Shown one piece after another: positions 33,210 through 41,998 of a stretch of 64,000 nucleotides of DNA. The stretch is from Pseudomonas sp. CCC3.1 (GTDB taxonomy: Bacteria; Pseudomonadota; Gammaproteobacteria; Pseudomonadales; Pseudomonadaceae), in contig NZ_CP133778.1 of assembly GCF_034347405.1 (NCBI RefSeq), forward strand, positions 1,426,001-1,490,000. Direction: 5' to 3'. Position 1 is the first letter of the stretch. Each line of letters opens with the position of its first letter. A program made the position numbers and the translations under genes. The notes beneath the pieces were generated by a model that searched no databases, was not told where the DNA came from, and worked only from the letters and a program-made list of their open reading frames with translations.

Positions 33210-34142
33210 ATGGCTGGGGTGATGGATGCGGTTAACCAGCGCACTCAACTGGTCGGGCAAAACCGCCTGGAACTGTTGCTGTTTCGTCTGGATGGGCCAC
33301 AGCTTTACGGGATCAACGTGTTTAAGGTCAGGGAGGTGCTGCAATGCCCCAAGCTGACAGTGATGCCCAAATCTCACCCGGTGGTGTGCGGCGTGGCGAG
33401 TATTCGCGGTGCAACCATTCCGATTCTCGATCTGGCGATGGCCACCGGGGCGGGCGGGTTGAAAGATCAGAGCAATCCGTTTGTGATCATCACCGAATAC
33501 AACACCAAGACTCAGGGCTTTCTGGTGCGTTCGGTTGAGCGCATCGTCAACATGAACTGGGAAGAGATTCATCCGCCACCCAAGGGCGCGGGTCGTGACC
33601 ATTATTTGACAGCTGTGACTCGGCTTGACAATCAACTCGTCGAAATCATCGATGTGGAAAAGGTCCTGGCTGAAGTCTCGCCATCGCCGGAAAACATCTC
33701 TCATGGCGTGGTGGATGTCGAAACCCAGGCCAAGGCCCTGTCTTTGCGCGTGCTGACCGTCGACGACTCGTCGGTGGCCCGTAAACAGGTTGCCCGTTGC
33801 CTGCAATCGGTCGGGGTCGAAGTGGTGTCGCTTAACGACGGCCGCCAGGCGCTGGATTACTTGCGCAAAATGGCGGACGAGGGCAAAGACCCGGCACAAG
33901 AGTTTTTGATGATGATCTCGGACATCGAGATGCCAGAAATGGACGGCTACACCCTGACCGCCGAGATCCGTCACGATCCGCGGATGCAAAATCTGCACAT
34001 CATTCTGCATACTTCGCTGTCAGGTGTTTTCAATCAGGCGATGGTCAAGAAAGTCGGTGCCGATGACTTTCTGGCCAAATTCCGGCCTGATGACCTGGCA
34101 TCCCGGGTTGTCGACCGGATCAAAGCAGCAGATCACAGCTAG
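33210..34142 (+). CDS. cheV: Chemotaxis coupling protein CheV
   Basis: 310 residues. A CheW-like domain (about 12-155) has LELLLFRLDGPQLYGINVFKV and the VVCGVASIRGATIPILDLA motif. The C-terminal receiver domain (about 180-305) has the acidic pair VLTVDDSSVARKQV, phosphoacceptor Asp in MISDIEMPEMDGYT, and a Lys near KVGADDFLAKF. It couples chemoreceptors to CheA and can be phosphorylated for adaptation. AAGGAG precedes the ATG. It forms a cheV-cheR unit divergent from flgA, as in other pseudomonads. Confidence 0.95.
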   Translation: MAGVMDAVNQRTQLVGQNRLELLLFRLDGPQLYGINVFKVREVLQCPKLTVMPKSHPVVCGVASIRGATIPILDLAMATGAGGLKDQSNPFVIITEYNTKTQGFLVRSVERIVNMNWEEIHPPPKGAGRDHYLTAVTRLDNQLVEIIDVEKVLAEVSPSPENISHGVVDVETQAKALSLRVLTVDDSSVARKQVARCLQSVGVEVVSLNDGRQALDYLRKMADEGKDPAQEFLMMISDIEMPEMDGYTLTAEIRHDPRMQNLHIILHTSLSGVFNQAMVKKVGADDFLAKFRPDDLASRVVDRIKAADHS

Positions 34143-34187
34143 GGGCGCAGCCCTTGGCGGTCAACACGATTTTAGAGGCACGATCAC

Positions 34188-35015
34188 TTGTCGACGGCTA
34201 ATTTGGATTTTGAACAGTTCCGGGTCTTCCTGGAAAAAGCCTGTGGCATTTTGCTCGGTGAAAACAAGCAGTACCTCGTCTCCAGCCGTCTTAACAAACT
34301 GATGGAGCAGCAAGGGATCAAGTCGTTGGGAGAGCTGATTCAGCGTATCCAGAGCCAGCCGCGCAGCGGGTTGCGTGAGCAAGTCGTCGATGCCATGACC
34401 ACCAACGAAACGTTGTGGTTTCGTGACACGTATCCCTTTGAAGTGCTGAAAAACAAAGTGTTGCCTGAGCTGATCAAGGCCCATCCGGGGCAGCGCTTGC
34501 GCATCTGGTCGGCCGCGTGTTCTTCGGGGCAGGAGCCGTACTCGCTGTCGATGACGATCGACGAGTATGAGCGCAGCAACCTGGGGCACTTGAAGCTGGG
34601 GGCGCAAATTGTTGCCACCGACCTGTCGAGCCTGATGCTTAACACGTGCCGATCCGGCGAATACGACAACCTGGCGATTGGTCGTGGTTTGTCGCAGGAG
34701 CGCTTGCAACGTTATTTCGAGCCCAAGGCGCCGGGGCGCTGGGTGATCAAGGCGCCGATCAAAAGTCGGGTTGAATTTCGTTCCTTCAATTTGCTGGACA
34801 GCTACGCCGGATTTGGCAAATTCGACATCGTGTTCTGCCGCAACGTATTGATCTACTTCTCGGCTGAAGTGAAAAAAGACATCCTGCTGCGCATTCACAG
34901 CACTCTGAAGCCGGGCGGCTACCTGTTCTTGGGCGCATCCGAAGCACTCAACGGCTTGCCGGACCATTACCAAATGGTTCAATGCAGCCCGGGCATCATC
35001 TACCAGGCCAAGTAA
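34188..35015 (+). CDS. cheR: Chemoreceptor glutamate methyltransferase CheR
   Basis: 275 residues from a TTG at 34188 (AGAGGC upstream), giving STANLDFEQFRVFLEKACG. The N-terminal all-alpha domain is followed by an SAM-binding domain with IWSAACSSGQEPYSLSMTI, IVATDLSSLMLN, FDIVFCRNVLIYF and PGGYLFLGASEAL. It methylates receptor glutamates using S-adenosylmethionine. The non-ATG start is the only plausible one, since the next ATG would remove the first helix. It follows cheV by 45 bases. Confidence 0.94.
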   Translation: MSTANLDFEQFRVFLEKACGILLGENKQYLVSSRLNKLMEQQGIKSLGELIQRIQSQPRSGLREQVVDAMTTNETLWFRDTYPFEVLKNKVLPELIKAHPGQRLRIWSAACSSGQEPYSLSMTIDEYERSNLGHLKLGAQIVATDLSSLMLNTCRSGEYDNLAIGRGLSQERLQRYFEPKAPGRWVIKAPIKSRVEFRSFNLLDSYAGFGKFDIVFCRNVLIYFSAEVKKDILLRIHSTLKPGGYLFLGASEALNGLPDHYQMVQCSPGIIYQAK

Positions 35016-35048
35016 CCCCCAAAGCGGCAGAAAAGCGGCAGACAGCGG

Positions 35049-35065
35049 AAAGCGGTTGCCGCTTT
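35049..35065 (+). terminator. Possible terminator after cheR
   Basis: Stem AAAGCGG-TTG-CCGCTTT followed by TGTGCCG and T-rich sequence. The stem is short and the T-tract poor, so termination is likely weak. Confidence 0.45.
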
Positions 35066-35123
35066 TGTGCCGTTTCCGTTTTCCATCCCCGCGCAAAGCC
35101 TTGATATACGGCGCTGTAAAAAC

Positions 35124-35139
35124 TGGCACGGGGTTTGCT
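35124..35139 (+). promoter_or_regulatory. Sigma-54 promoter for flgBCDE
   Basis: TGGCACGGGGTTTGCT matches the -24/-12 consensus TGGCAC-N5-TTGCT exactly, with GG and GC 10 bases apart. It lies 62 bases before the flgB ATG. This fits RpoN/FleQ-cascade control of rod and hook genes. Confidence 0.9.
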
Positions 35140-35200
35140 CTGTCCCTGTCATGTAACGCCTGAGCCACAGCCTCAGGCCAGCCCACAAAGGTTTCCCGAC

Positions 35201-35608
35201 ATGAGCATCAGCTTCGATAAAGCGCTCGGTATCCATGAGCAAGCCCTGGGCTTTCGCGCACAGCGCGCCGAAGTGCTGGCGAACAACATCGCCAACGCCG
35301 ACACCCCGAACTACAAGGCTCGGGATCTGGATTTTGCCTCTGTGCTCGCCGCGCAGAACGATAAAAACCAGAACGGCACCTTTGCCTTGAACAAGACCAA
35401 TAGCCGCCATATCGAAGCGCAAGGCCTGAGCAGCGGCGACGAGTCGTTGCTGTACCGCACGCCGATGCAGCCCTCGATCGACCAGAACACCGTAGACGCT
35501 CAGCTCGAACAGTCGAACTACGCAGAAAATGCGGTCAACTTTCAGGCCAGCTTTACCCTGCTCAACAGCAAATTCAAAGGGCTGATGTCAGCCCTGCGTG
35601 GAGAGTAA
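35201..35608 (+). CDS. flgB: Flagellar basal-body rod protein FlgB
   Basis: 135 residues from MSISFDKALGIHEQALGFRA. The rod-protein motif ANNIANADTPNYKARDLDF is at about 25-43, and the C-terminal helix EQSNYAENAVNFQASFTLLNSKFKGL is typical of rod proteins. It is a proximal rod component exported by the flagellar type III system. An upstream ATG at 35135 overlaps the sigma-54 promoter and is rejected. First gene of flgBCDE. Confidence 0.96.
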   Translation: MSISFDKALGIHEQALGFRAQRAEVLANNIANADTPNYKARDLDFASVLAAQNDKNQNGTFALNKTNSRHIEAQGLSSGDESLLYRTPMQPSIDQNTVDAQLEQSNYAENAVNFQASFTLLNSKFKGLMSALRGE

Positions 35609-35611
35609 GTC

Positions 35612-36055
35612 ATGTCCCTAGCCAGTGTTTTCAACATTGCCGGTAGCGGCATGAGCGCTCAGACCACGCGCCTGAACACCGTCGCCAGTAACATCGCCAA
35701 CGCCGAAACGGTGTCGTCGAGCATTGATCAGACCTACCGCGCCCGTCACCCGGTGTTCGCCACTATGTTCCAGGGCGCACAAGGTGTTAACGGCGACTCG
35801 CTGTTTCAGAACCAGGACGCAGCAGGCCAGGGCGTGCAGGTGCTGGGCGTGGTCGAAGATCAAAGCGAGCTACAGGCCCGCTACGAACCCAACCATCCTT
35901 CTGCTGATGCCAAGGGGTATGTGTACTACCCCAACGTCAACGTGGTTGAAGAAATGGCTGACATGATTTCGGCCAGCCGTTCGTTCCAGACCAACGCCGA
36001 AATGATGAACACCGCCAAAACCATGATGCAGAAGGTCCTGACCCTCGGTCAGTGA
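35612..36055 (+). CDS. flgC: Flagellar basal-body rod protein FlgC
   Basis: 147 residues. The N-terminal MSLASVFNIAGSGMSAQTTRLNT helix and VASNIANAETVSSS (rod signature) are present, with the C-terminal heptad-like ISASRSFQTNAEMMNTAKTMM. It assembles with FlgB and FlgF into the proximal rod. Three bases separate it from flgB, so translation is coupled. Confidence 0.96.
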   Translation: MSLASVFNIAGSGMSAQTTRLNTVASNIANAETVSSSIDQTYRARHPVFATMFQGAQGVNGDSLFQNQDAAGQGVQVLGVVEDQSELQARYEPNHPSADAKGYVYYPNVNVVEEMADMISASRSFQTNAEMMNTAKTMMQKVLTLGQ

Positions 36056-36070
36056 TAAGGGGCGACACAC

Positions 36071-36796
36071 ATGAGCGTGACCGATTCCACCAGTGGTTTG
36101 ACCCTGAATCAGATCCTCGCCAACTCTGCCCGGACCTCAACCACCGACACCAGTCTGGCGGCCGCGTCCAAGGCGACAACCGGCAGCCAGTCGCTGGGCA
36201 AGGACGCGTTTTTGCAACTGCTGGTCACCCAGCTGAAAAACCAGAACCCGCTCGATCCGCAAGACAACACCGCATTCGTTGCGCAGTTGGCGCAGTTCAG
36301 CAGCCTCGAAGGCATCACCACGCTTAACGACACGGTCAACTCCTTGTCTGGCGGCCTGCAGTCGTCGCAAGCCTTGCAGGCCTCGTCGCTGGTCGGTCGC
36401 TCGGTGATCGTGCAAACCGGTGAAGCCTATGTCGACCCGTCGAGCGGCAAACCCTTCAATGGCACGGTGGTGGTGAAAGACGCGGACTCCAAGCCCACGA
36501 TCACCATCACCGATGCTGACGGCGAGGTGGTCAGAACCCTCGATATGGGCGTTCAGAAAGCCGGCAACGTGGACTTTACCTGGGACGGCAAGGACGACGA
36601 GGGCGTGTTGCTGGACAAGGGTTCTTACACCTTTACCGCCTCGACCAAAGACGACACCGGTACCACCGCGCTCACCACGTATTTGCCCGCCACGGTTAAC
36701 AGCGTGACCCTGAGCAAAACCGGTGGCGAAATCATGCTCAACCTCGCAGGTCTGGGCAGCATTGGTATTTCCAAAGTACAGACCATTGGCCTCTAA
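36071..36796 (+). CDS. flgD: Hook assembly capping protein FlgD
   Basis: 241 residues. The N-terminal export and capping region has LGKDAFLQLLVTQLKNQNPLDP at about 46-67, diagnostic for FlgD. It is followed by the FlgD Ig-like/tudor domains (about 105-235) with VDFTWDGKDDEGVLLDKGSY. The protein forms a transient scaffold at the hook tip on which FlgE polymerises, then is lost. It follows flgC by 15 bases. Confidence 0.95.
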   Translation: MSVTDSTSGLTLNQILANSARTSTTDTSLAAASKATTGSQSLGKDAFLQLLVTQLKNQNPLDPQDNTAFVAQLAQFSSLEGITTLNDTVNSLSGGLQSSQALQASSLVGRSVIVQTGEAYVDPSSGKPFNGTVVVKDADSKPTITITDADGEVVRTLDMGVQKAGNVDFTWDGKDDEGVLLDKGSYTFTASTKDDTGTTALTTYLPATVNSVTLSKTGGEIMLNLAGLGSIGISKVQTIGL

Positions 36797-36816
36797 GCCG
36801 ACTCAAGGAGAGACAC

Positions 36817-38145
36817 ATGTCATTCAATATCGGCCTTAGCGGCCTGTACGCGGCCAACAAACAACTCGACGTGACCGGCAACAACATCGCCAACGTCGCC
36901 ACCACCGGCTTTAAGTCTTCCCGTGCTGAGTTCGCGGATGTGTACTCAGCCAGCAAGCTGGGCATCGGCAGCAAAACCATCGGCAGCGGTGTAAACCTGG
37001 CCAACGTGTCGCAAAACTTTGGCCAGGGTGCGGTCAACAACACTGGCAACCTGCTGGACATGGGCATTGAAGGCAGCGGCTTTTTTGTGCTGAGCGACAA
37101 CGGGGCCCTGAGTTACACCCGCGCCGGTACGTTCAAGGCCGACAAAGATGGCTATGTGACCAATACCGGTGGCACTGCGCGCCTGCAAGGCTATGGCGTG
37201 GACGCTGACGGCAAAGTCATCAACGGTGTGCTGACGGACCTGCGCATCGACACCTCGAACCTGGCGCCCAAGGCCAGTGGCAAGGTGGACTCCACGATCA
37301 ATCTCAACTCCAGTTCGGACGTGATCAACCAGACCGACAACCCGTTCAATCCAACCGAAACGGCCAGCTACAGCAAAAAATTCAGCACCACCATCTACGA
37401 CACTCAGGGCAACGCGCACCCGATGGATCAGTACATGGTGAAGACCGGCTCCAACACCTGGAGCACTTACACCCTGATCGACGGCCGCAACCCTAATGGC
37501 AGCCCGGTGACCGGTGACGGCAAGACAGATCCGGTGGCGTCGGTCATGAAGTTTGACTCGGCAGGGGCATTGACCAGCGTGACCACCCCCAATCCGGTGG
37601 AAGGCGAAGACGACATCGTCAGCAGCACCCTGACCATCAGTAACTGGATGCCGGGCGCTACCGTTGATGGAGAGTGGAAGACTAATGGCGCTGCGGCCAA
37701 TGGCACCGGGATTGCCATCAACATGGCCAGCACCACCCAATACAACACTGACACCGCGCGTAACCCGCCGACGCAAGACGGCTACGCCACTGGCCAGATC
37801 AATAACCTGACCATTGATGGTTCGGGCGTGATGTTCGCCAACTTCAGCAACAACCAGAGCCGCGCCATTGGCCAGATCTCGCTGGCCAGTTTCACCAACG
37901 AGCAAGGCTTGCAGCCAGCCGGCGGTTCGGCCTGGAAAGAAACCTACGCTTCGGGCCAGGCTGGTTTCGACGTGCCGAAGACGGGCACCTTGGGTTCTAT
38001 TGCTTCCAACTCGCTGGAAGACTCGAACGTCAACCTGACCAACGAGCTGGTTGACCTGATCAAGGCGCAGAGCAACTACCAGGCCAACGCCAAAACCATC
38101 TCGACTCAAAGCACCATCATGCAGACCATCATTCAGATGACCTGA
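36817..38145 (+). CDS. flgE: Flagellar hook protein FlgE
   Basis: 442 residues. The conserved N-terminus MSFNIGLSGLYAANKQLDVT includes the NNIANVATTGFKSSR rod/hook motif, and the C-terminal NVNLTNELVDLIKAQSNYQANAKTIS forms the D0 coiled-coil. A variable surface domain lies between (about 150-340). It polymerises into the hook. AAGGAG precedes the ATG. It is the last flagellar gene here: flgF-flgL do not follow, and a REP hairpin and a convergent glycosyltransferase gene come next. Confidence 0.96.
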   Translation: MSFNIGLSGLYAANKQLDVTGNNIANVATTGFKSSRAEFADVYSASKLGIGSKTIGSGVNLANVSQNFGQGAVNNTGNLLDMGIEGSGFFVLSDNGALSYTRAGTFKADKDGYVTNTGGTARLQGYGVDADGKVINGVLTDLRIDTSNLAPKASGKVDSTINLNSSSDVINQTDNPFNPTETASYSKKFSTTIYDTQGNAHPMDQYMVKTGSNTWSTYTLIDGRNPNGSPVTGDGKTDPVASVMKFDSAGALTSVTTPNPVEGEDDIVSSTLTISNWMPGATVDGEWKTNGAAANGTGIAINMASTTQYNTDTARNPPTQDGYATGQINNLTIDGSGVMFANFSNNQSRAIGQISLASFTNEQGLQPAGGSAWKETYASGQAGFDVPKTGTLGSIASNSLEDSNVNLTNELVDLIKAQSNYQANAKTISTQSTIMQTIIQMT

Positions 38146-38190
38146 TAGCGGCGCGCGGCGAACCCCCACACGCTGCGCATCGCCCATCGG

Positions 38191-38258
38191 GGTAGGAGCG
38201 AGCTTGCCTCGCGATCTTTTGATCTTTAAAAAGATCGCGAGGCAAGCTCGCTCCTACA
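38191..38258. repeat. REP-type inverted repeat, family A copy 5
   Basis: Arms GTAGGAGCGAGCTTGCCTCG and CGAGGCAAGCTCGCTCCTAC with a GATCTTTTGATCTTT centre. It lies between convergent flgE and the glycosyltransferase gene, so it probably serves as a shared transcript end. Confidence 0.92.
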
Positions 38259-38277
38259 GTTGATTCAGCCAGGTTTG

Positions 38278-39312
38278 TTAAGGGCGCTGATTCAACAGCG
38301 TTTTGAAGTCGGCCTGCTGCGACGGCTCAATGCAGATTTTGGTCAGGTGTTCGATTTGCCGGGTGGTCGCGTGCTTTTGCTGCAACAACTCGATTGCCCG
38401 GCGCCACAGGGCGTCCCGGCAATACTCGCGAAGGTAGTCAGGGGTCGACACTTTTCCTCCCTGGATCATCAGCTTGGCCGCTGGCCTGAACGCTTTTTCG
38501 ACAGCTATCAGGCGGGGTTGGGCCTTGATTTTGGCGAGTAAGGACGGCTGGGGGAAATGCACCGGGACCGTGGCCGAAAGCGTCGGCAAGTCGGCATGGA
38601 ACTGCTCACCGTATGTATCGAAGAACCCTTTGTTCATCGTGTGGTGATAGCGTTTTTTTGAGTAGTAATGATGGACGCAGTCGTTGGCGGTGACGACCTT
38701 GGCGTCGCCCATCGCAAAAGACACCGCGATCTGCTCAATGGTGTGGAGCCTGAGGTAATGGTCGCGCCATTCATCGATCAGTTCGATGGCCTTGTCCATC
38801 ACGCCCGCATTGACGCGGGCGATCCCGCAAATGCCGCTGTTGTAGAGCTTTAGCCCGTCGTCAGGGGCTTTGCCTTTGGCGATCAGTTCATTTGAAAACG
38901 CCACATAGTCAGCGCGCAGCTTGGCCTCAGCCCAGGTCCATTCGAACTCATCCATCAAATATTGCTGGTCGGTGACGCGTTCAAAGAGCGTGGCTGGGTC
39001 TTTGAAAAACACCGTGTCGGTGTCAACGAAAATGGTTTTTTCCGCAAGCAGGACCCCGGCGGCGATGGCGCACGCCTTGCGCCGATGGGTATAGCTGTTT
39101 GCGCCTTTCCACTGTGCAAGGATGTTGGTCGTCAGGGGGATGACGTTGACCGGCCAGCCCTCAAATGCCTGGGGCTCGTCGGTCATCAGCGTGATGCTGA
39201 AACTGCCTGGCACGCGTTGTTCGCGCAATGCAGACAGAATGCTGAATTTGGCTTCCTGGCGGTAAACGGTATTGCCGCCATAGAGCAGGTACAACAGGTG
39301 GAAAGAATCCAT
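38278..39312 (-). CDS. Putative glycosyltransferase (GT-A fold)
   Basis: 344 residues, no signal peptide or membrane segment. An N-terminal nucleotide-sugar fold has LLYLLYGGNTVYRQEAKFSI, and the motif EKTIFVDTDTVFFKDP (about 92-107) carries a DxD metal site. Further on, YNSGICGIARVNAG and a histidine-rich VHHYYSKKRYHHTMNKGF follow. The pattern is that of a small retaining-type glycosyltransferase acting on lipopolysaccharide, teichuronic-like or protein acceptors; the acceptor is unknown. It is adjacent to hook genes, so flagellar glycosylation is a possibility but only by position. Confidence 0.72.
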   Translation of the reverse strand: MDSFHLLYLLYGGNTVYRQEAKFSILSALREQRVPGSFSITLMTDEPQAFEGWPVNVIPLTTNILAQWKGANSYTHRRKACAIAAGVLLAEKTIFVDTDTVFFKDPATLFERVTDQQYLMDEFEWTWAEAKLRADYVAFSNELIAKGKAPDDGLKLYNSGICGIARVNAGVMDKAIELIDEWRDHYLRLHTIEQIAVSFAMGDAKVVTANDCVHHYYSKKRYHHTMNKGFFDTYGEQFHADLPTLSATVPVHFPQPSLLAKIKAQPRLIAVEKAFRPAAKLMIQGGKVSTPDYLREYCRDALWRRAIELLQQKHATTRQIEHLTKICIEPSQQADFKTLLNQRP

Positions 39313-39430
39313 ACGTCCATGCTTATCGATTAAGTGCGTGGTTAACCCTTGGTAGGGTTGTCAGCTGACGCGCATTATGCCGTAAACGCGTGGTTGTCGA
39401 TAATGCTTGTGGCCGTCGAGGCTGGACTGG

Positions 39431-39487
39431 ATAAGCGAGCGTGCTCGCGATCTTTTAATGATCAAAAGAGCGCGAGCACGTGTGTAC
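39431..39487. repeat. Degenerate REP-type inverted repeat, family A copy 6
   Basis: AAGCGAGCGTGCTCGCGATC at the left pairs with GAGCGCGAGCACGTGTGTACC at the right, with mismatches in the outer arms and a TTTTAATGATCAAAAG centre. It is the most diverged copy of the family in the window. Confidence 0.75.
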
Positions 39488-39518
39488 CTTGGCGCAGGCG
39501 TGTGCCGCGGCGGCTTAA

Positions 39519-40760
39519 TCAGCGCGCGCTGAATTCAACGCGCTCTGGCACGCGTGTCATCAGCACTTTGCCCGCGCGAATCGACACGCGGGCCTTGGCC
39601 TGACGGCGCACCGCTTCGTAATCGCTTTCGGCGTCCAGCACCACCAGGTTGGCCGGGCGGCCGACAGCGATGCCGTACCCTTCGCCGAGGTTGAGGGTGC
39701 GAGCGCTGTTGTCGGTGACCAGGTCCAGGCAGCGTTGCAGGTCTTCAAACCCCATCATGTGGCAGATGTGCAGGCCGGCATCCAGCACCCGCAAAATGTT
39801 GCCGTTGCCCAACGGGTACCACGGGTCTTTGATCGAATCTTGCCCCAGGCAGACGTTCATTCCGGCGCGGTCCAGCTCGGCCACGCGCGTCACACCACGA
39901 CGTTTTGGAAAACTGTCGAAACGCCCTTGCAGGTGAATGCTCTCGGTCGGGCACGACACGAAGTTGATCCCCGAGGCCTTGAGCAGGCGGAACAGTTTGG
40001 AGCAGTAAGCATTGTCGTAAGAACCCATGGCCGTGGTGTGGCTGGCGGTCACCCGGCTGCCCATACCGCGTACGCGCGCCTCTTCGGCCAGCACTTCGAG
40101 AAACCGCGAATGCGGGTCGTCGGTTTCGTCGCAATGCACATCCACCAGGCAGCCCGTGCGCTCGGCCAGGTCCATCAGAAACTTGATTGAACTGACCCCC
40201 TGATCGCGGGTGTTCTCAAAGTGTGGAATACCACCGACCACATCGGCGCCCATCTCGACGGCGCGGGTCATCAACTCGCGTCCACCGGCATACGATTCAA
40301 TGCCTTCCTGCGGGAAGGCAACGATTTGCAGATCAATCAGATGGCGCGCCTCTTCGCGTACTTCAAGCATCGCTTTGAGCGCGCCTAGCGTCGGGTCGGT
40401 CACGTCGATATGGGTGCGTACGTGCTGGATGCCGTGTTCGGCCAACATCCGAATGGTGGTGTGGGCGCGTTGCTTGGTGTCTTCGTGGGTGATGGTTTCT
40501 TTGCGTTGCGCCCAGCGTTCAATACCTTCGAACAGCGTGCCGCTGAGGTTCCATTCGGGTTGTCCGGCGGTCAGAGTTGCATCCAGATGGATATGCGGTT
40601 CAACCAGCGGGGCAATCAGCAACTGACCTTGAGCGTCAATGTCGCCGGGCTTTGCCTGCACACTGCCAGCCTGCAAGGTGATGGCGCTGATGCGCTCGCC
40701 TTCGCAAGTGACCGTGTGCAGGCCCGGGGTTTTACGCAATGTGGCATTGATGATGTTCAT
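39519..40760 (-). CDS. codA: Cytosine deaminase CodA
   Basis: 413 residues from MNIINATLRKTPGLHTV. Amidohydrolase metal and catalytic features are EPHIHLDATLTAGQPEWN (HxH near residue 60), HCDETDDPHS (His and catalytic Glu), ASHTTAMGSYDNAYC and LGQDSIKDPWYPLGNGN (Asp). All match E. coli CodA, which converts cytosine to uracil plus ammonia. An upstream ATG at 40796 is inside pucR. The start overlaps the pucR stop by four bases. It works with the permease CodB at the head of the operon. Confidence 0.94.
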   Translation of the reverse strand: MNIINATLRKTPGLHTVTCEGERISAITLQAGSVQAKPGDIDAQGQLLIAPLVEPHIHLDATLTAGQPEWNLSGTLFEGIERWAQRKETITHEDTKQRAHTTIRMLAEHGIQHVRTHIDVTDPTLGALKAMLEVREEARHLIDLQIVAFPQEGIESYAGGRELMTRAVEMGADVVGGIPHFENTRDQGVSSIKFLMDLAERTGCLVDVHCDETDDPHSRFLEVLAEEARVRGMGSRVTASHTTAMGSYDNAYCSKLFRLLKASGINFVSCPTESIHLQGRFDSFPKRRGVTRVAELDRAGMNVCLGQDSIKDPWYPLGNGNILRVLDAGLHICHMMGFEDLQRCLDLVTDNSARTLNLGEGYGIAVGRPANLVVLDAESDYEAVRRQAKARVSIRAGKVLMTRVPERVEFSAR

Positions 40761-41998
40761 GGTCGATCCTGTCGTTGGGCTTCGGTCATGCGCCATACCA
40801 GCAGGGCGACCGAAGCATTCATTCTGAAAAGAGGGTCATCGAGCGATTGTCCGCTGAGTTGCTCGATGCGCTGTATGCGTTGATTAAGGGTGTTGCGGTG
40901 GATGTTCAAACGTTGGGCGGCTTTGAGGGCGTTGCCGTTCTCCTGAAGCAGGGCGTCCAGGGTTTCGATCAGACTGTTGGGTTGCTTGCGGCGGCTTTCG
41001 ATCATCCGGCCGAGGGTTTGTTTGACGAACAGATCGATCACCGAGCGATCACCAATGGCCTGCAACAGGCGCAGCACGCCCAGCTCACTGAAGTCGCAAA
41101 GGCCAGTGGCGGGGCGCAGATTTTCGGCGACATCCAGCGCCTGCCGGGCCTGATTCAGTGCCTGGGGGTAATCGCTACAGGCTTCAACCTTGCTCGCCAG
41201 CCCCATAAACAACGCCATGTTGCCGATGATGGGTTGCAGATCATGGTAGAGGTCGGCCAGCTCGGCGCGAACGCTCTCGTGTTCTGTCAGCAGCAAGATA
41301 AACAAATCACCCTGTACGACCACAGGCAGCGCATCAGGCAGGGCGCGGCTCCAAGCATCGAGATGGTCCTGCACGGCCTGGCGAATATGTTGCAGCAAGC
41401 GCTCGGCTTCATCCGGGGCATGGCTGTCGAACAACACATTGACCGCCGACAAGCGCAACGCCACCAGACGTCGTGGCCCGTCGAGCGGCAGTTTCAAATG
41501 CGCTGCCCGCTGGCGGGCGGTGGCCAGGCTCGGGTAATCGCCGCTGAGCAACTGGGCCAGAATGTCATGCCGCGATCGCTTGGCCTGTGCCATCTGTACC
41601 AGCGCAGTGCCGATCAGGTGGGTGACGATGACCATCTTCAACAGATACGGCTGTTCAATCAGCGGCAAGCCATAGCGCTCGGCCAGCTCAATGACGGCGT
41701 CCGGGATGCGCTGAATAAAAGCTGCGCCCGTCAGAATCACCAGCCCGGCAATGCCGCTGGCATCTGCTTCATGCACCAGGCGCAGCAGGTTCGCTTCATC
41801 CCTGGGATGGTTGATGCCGGTGACAAACACCAGTTCGCCGCCCATGACCCACTCGCCAATGCCCTCGTTCTCGGCCACATACGGCCAGCGCACGGTGCGA
41901 TGCAAGTTGCGGGCACCGGCGCGCAAGGTCATTTCTTCGAGACCGGCCAGTGCCAGAATCTCTTCAACTGTCAGACTCAAACGTCCTCCTGCACGCAA
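40757..41998 (-). CDS. PucR family transcriptional regulator of cytosine use
   Basis: 413 residues. The N-terminal PucR ligand domain (about 8-135) has LTVEEILALAGLEEMTLRAG and ELVFVTGINHPRDE. A GGDEF-like middle follows (about 150-290). The C-terminal helix-turn-helix is LQENGNALKAAQRLNIHRNTLNQRI. Family members regulate purine and related nitrogen-source genes. It lies between codB (22-base overlap) and codA (4-base overlap), so it is co-transcribed with the genes it should control and probably senses cytosine or a related nitrogen signal. Confidence 0.9.
   Translation of the reverse strand: MRAGGRLSLTVEEILALAGLEEMTLRAGARNLHRTVRWPYVAENEGIGEWVMGGELVFVTGINHPRDEANLLRLVHEADASGIAGLVILTGAAFIQRIPDAVIELAERYGLPLIEQPYLLKMVIVTHLIGTALVQMAQAKRSRHDILAQLLSGDYPSLATARQRAAHLKLPLDGPRRLVALRLSAVNVLFDSHAPDEAERLLQHIRQAVQDHLDAWSRALPDALPVVVQGDLFILLLTEHESVRAELADLYHDLQPIIGNMALFMGLASKVEACSDYPQALNQARQALDVAENLRPATGLCDFSELGVLRLLQAIGDRSVIDLFVKQTLGRMIESRRKQPNSLIETLDALLQENGNALKAAQRLNIHRNTLNQRIQRIEQLSGQSLDDPLFRMNASVALLVWRMTEAQRQDRP

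Noticed and set aside
33135..34010. Upstream extension of the flgA frame antisense to cheV
   Set aside because: The FlgA signal peptide starts after the ATG at 33134, and the upstream part is the complement of cheV.
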